In this document: positions 6,653 through 6,755 of the stretch, one piece after another | Layout: each line of letters starts with the position of its first letter | Numbering within the stretch: position 1 is the first letter of the stretch | Origin: an uncultured Oscillospiraceae bacterium | GTDB taxonomy: Bacteria > Bacillota > Clostridia > Oscillospirales > Oscillospiraceae | DNA: 6,755 nt | Direction: 5' to 3' | Assembly: GCA_910583885.1 (NCBI GenBank) | Contig: CAJUAC010000105.1 | Location: 1 to 6,755, forward strand | Notes under the pieces: model-generated | Seen by the model: the letters and a program-made list of their open reading frames with translations, nothing else | What the model was told of the DNA's origin: nothing | The model's database searches: none | Translations under genes and position numbers: made by a program

Positions 6653-6755
6653 CGCTCATCCCGTCCGGCCTGCTTCTGGGGCGGCTTACGCTCCGGCGGC
6701 TCCGCGCCGGAAAGGGCTTTCAGCGCGTCCAGGACGGAGTGCCGCTCCGTTTCAG
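6649..6755 (-). CDS. C-terminal end of an upstream ICE accessory gene (partial)
   Basis: Thirty-four codons and a TGA stop (6651-6649) are visible; the rest lies beyond the right edge. The tail reads ETERHSVLDALKAL, then a Pro/Lys/Arg-rich stretch (PPERKPPQKQAGRDER). The other two minus-strand frames have stops in this stretch, and this frame ends exactly at an ATGA overlap with the TTRAP-like gene, which supports it being coding. A short helix with SVLxxLK followed by a basic, proline-rich tail recalls the C-termini of YodL/DUF4316-type accessory proteins often placed at this point in such ICEs. With only 34 residues this identification is tentative. Confidence 0.55.
   Translation of the reverse strand, partial: ETERHSVLDALKALSGAEPPERKPPQKQAGRDER

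Noticed and set aside
6471..6659. A 62-codon minus-strand open frame starting at 6659
   Set aside because: It overlaps the TTRAP-like gene in another frame and reads as a Gly/Ala/His/Arg-rich shadow.

Overview
This is a GC-rich window (about 60% G+C by eye). It reads as the inside of an integrative and conjugative element (ICE) of the Tn1549/CTn type, as found in gut Clostridia (Bacillota; Oscillospiraceae- or Lachnospiraceae-like hosts). The evidence is a compact minus-strand operon of genes typical of such elements, dominated by one giant polyvalent DNA methylase-helicase gene. All supported genes are on the minus strand; the long plus-strand frames are antisense shadows.

In transcription order, from the right edge leftwards: (1) 6755-6649, the last 34 codons of an unidentified accessory gene. 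(2) 6652-6443, a 69-aa TTRAP-like 'transposon-transfer assisting' protein, whose start overlaps the previous stop by an ATGA junction. (3) 6405 leftwards, after a 37-bp gap holding a clear GGAGG, the giant gene. It has an ArdC-like N-terminus, a disordered linker, accessory 'large polyvalent protein' regions, an N6-adenine methylase-like core and the first half of a superfamily 2 helicase. (4) 5570-5223, a complete 115-aa TnpV-like gene with its own strong ribosome binding site, nested in another frame inside the linker-coding part of the giant gene.

The most notable feature is at the left edge. Family resemblance in the giant gene stops abruptly just after the DEAH box, at position 93. The next 92 bases on the minus strand begin with GTGCG, the conserved 5' end of bacterial group II introns. 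They have lower GC and fold into a compact nested set of RNA stems. I interpret this as the 5' end of a group II intron in the sense orientation, inserted in the helicase motif II region. The frame ends about 10 codons into the intron, so the full helicase would be made only after splicing. The rest of the intron and the 3' exon lie outside the window.

The genes plausibly work together in conjugative DNA processing and protection: an antirestriction-like N-terminus, methylation, and DNA translocation or unwinding. TTRAP and TnpV are accessory proteins of unproven function. No rRNA, tRNA, CRISPR array, attachment site, origin or convincing terminator was seen. There is no intergenic stretch above 40 bp.
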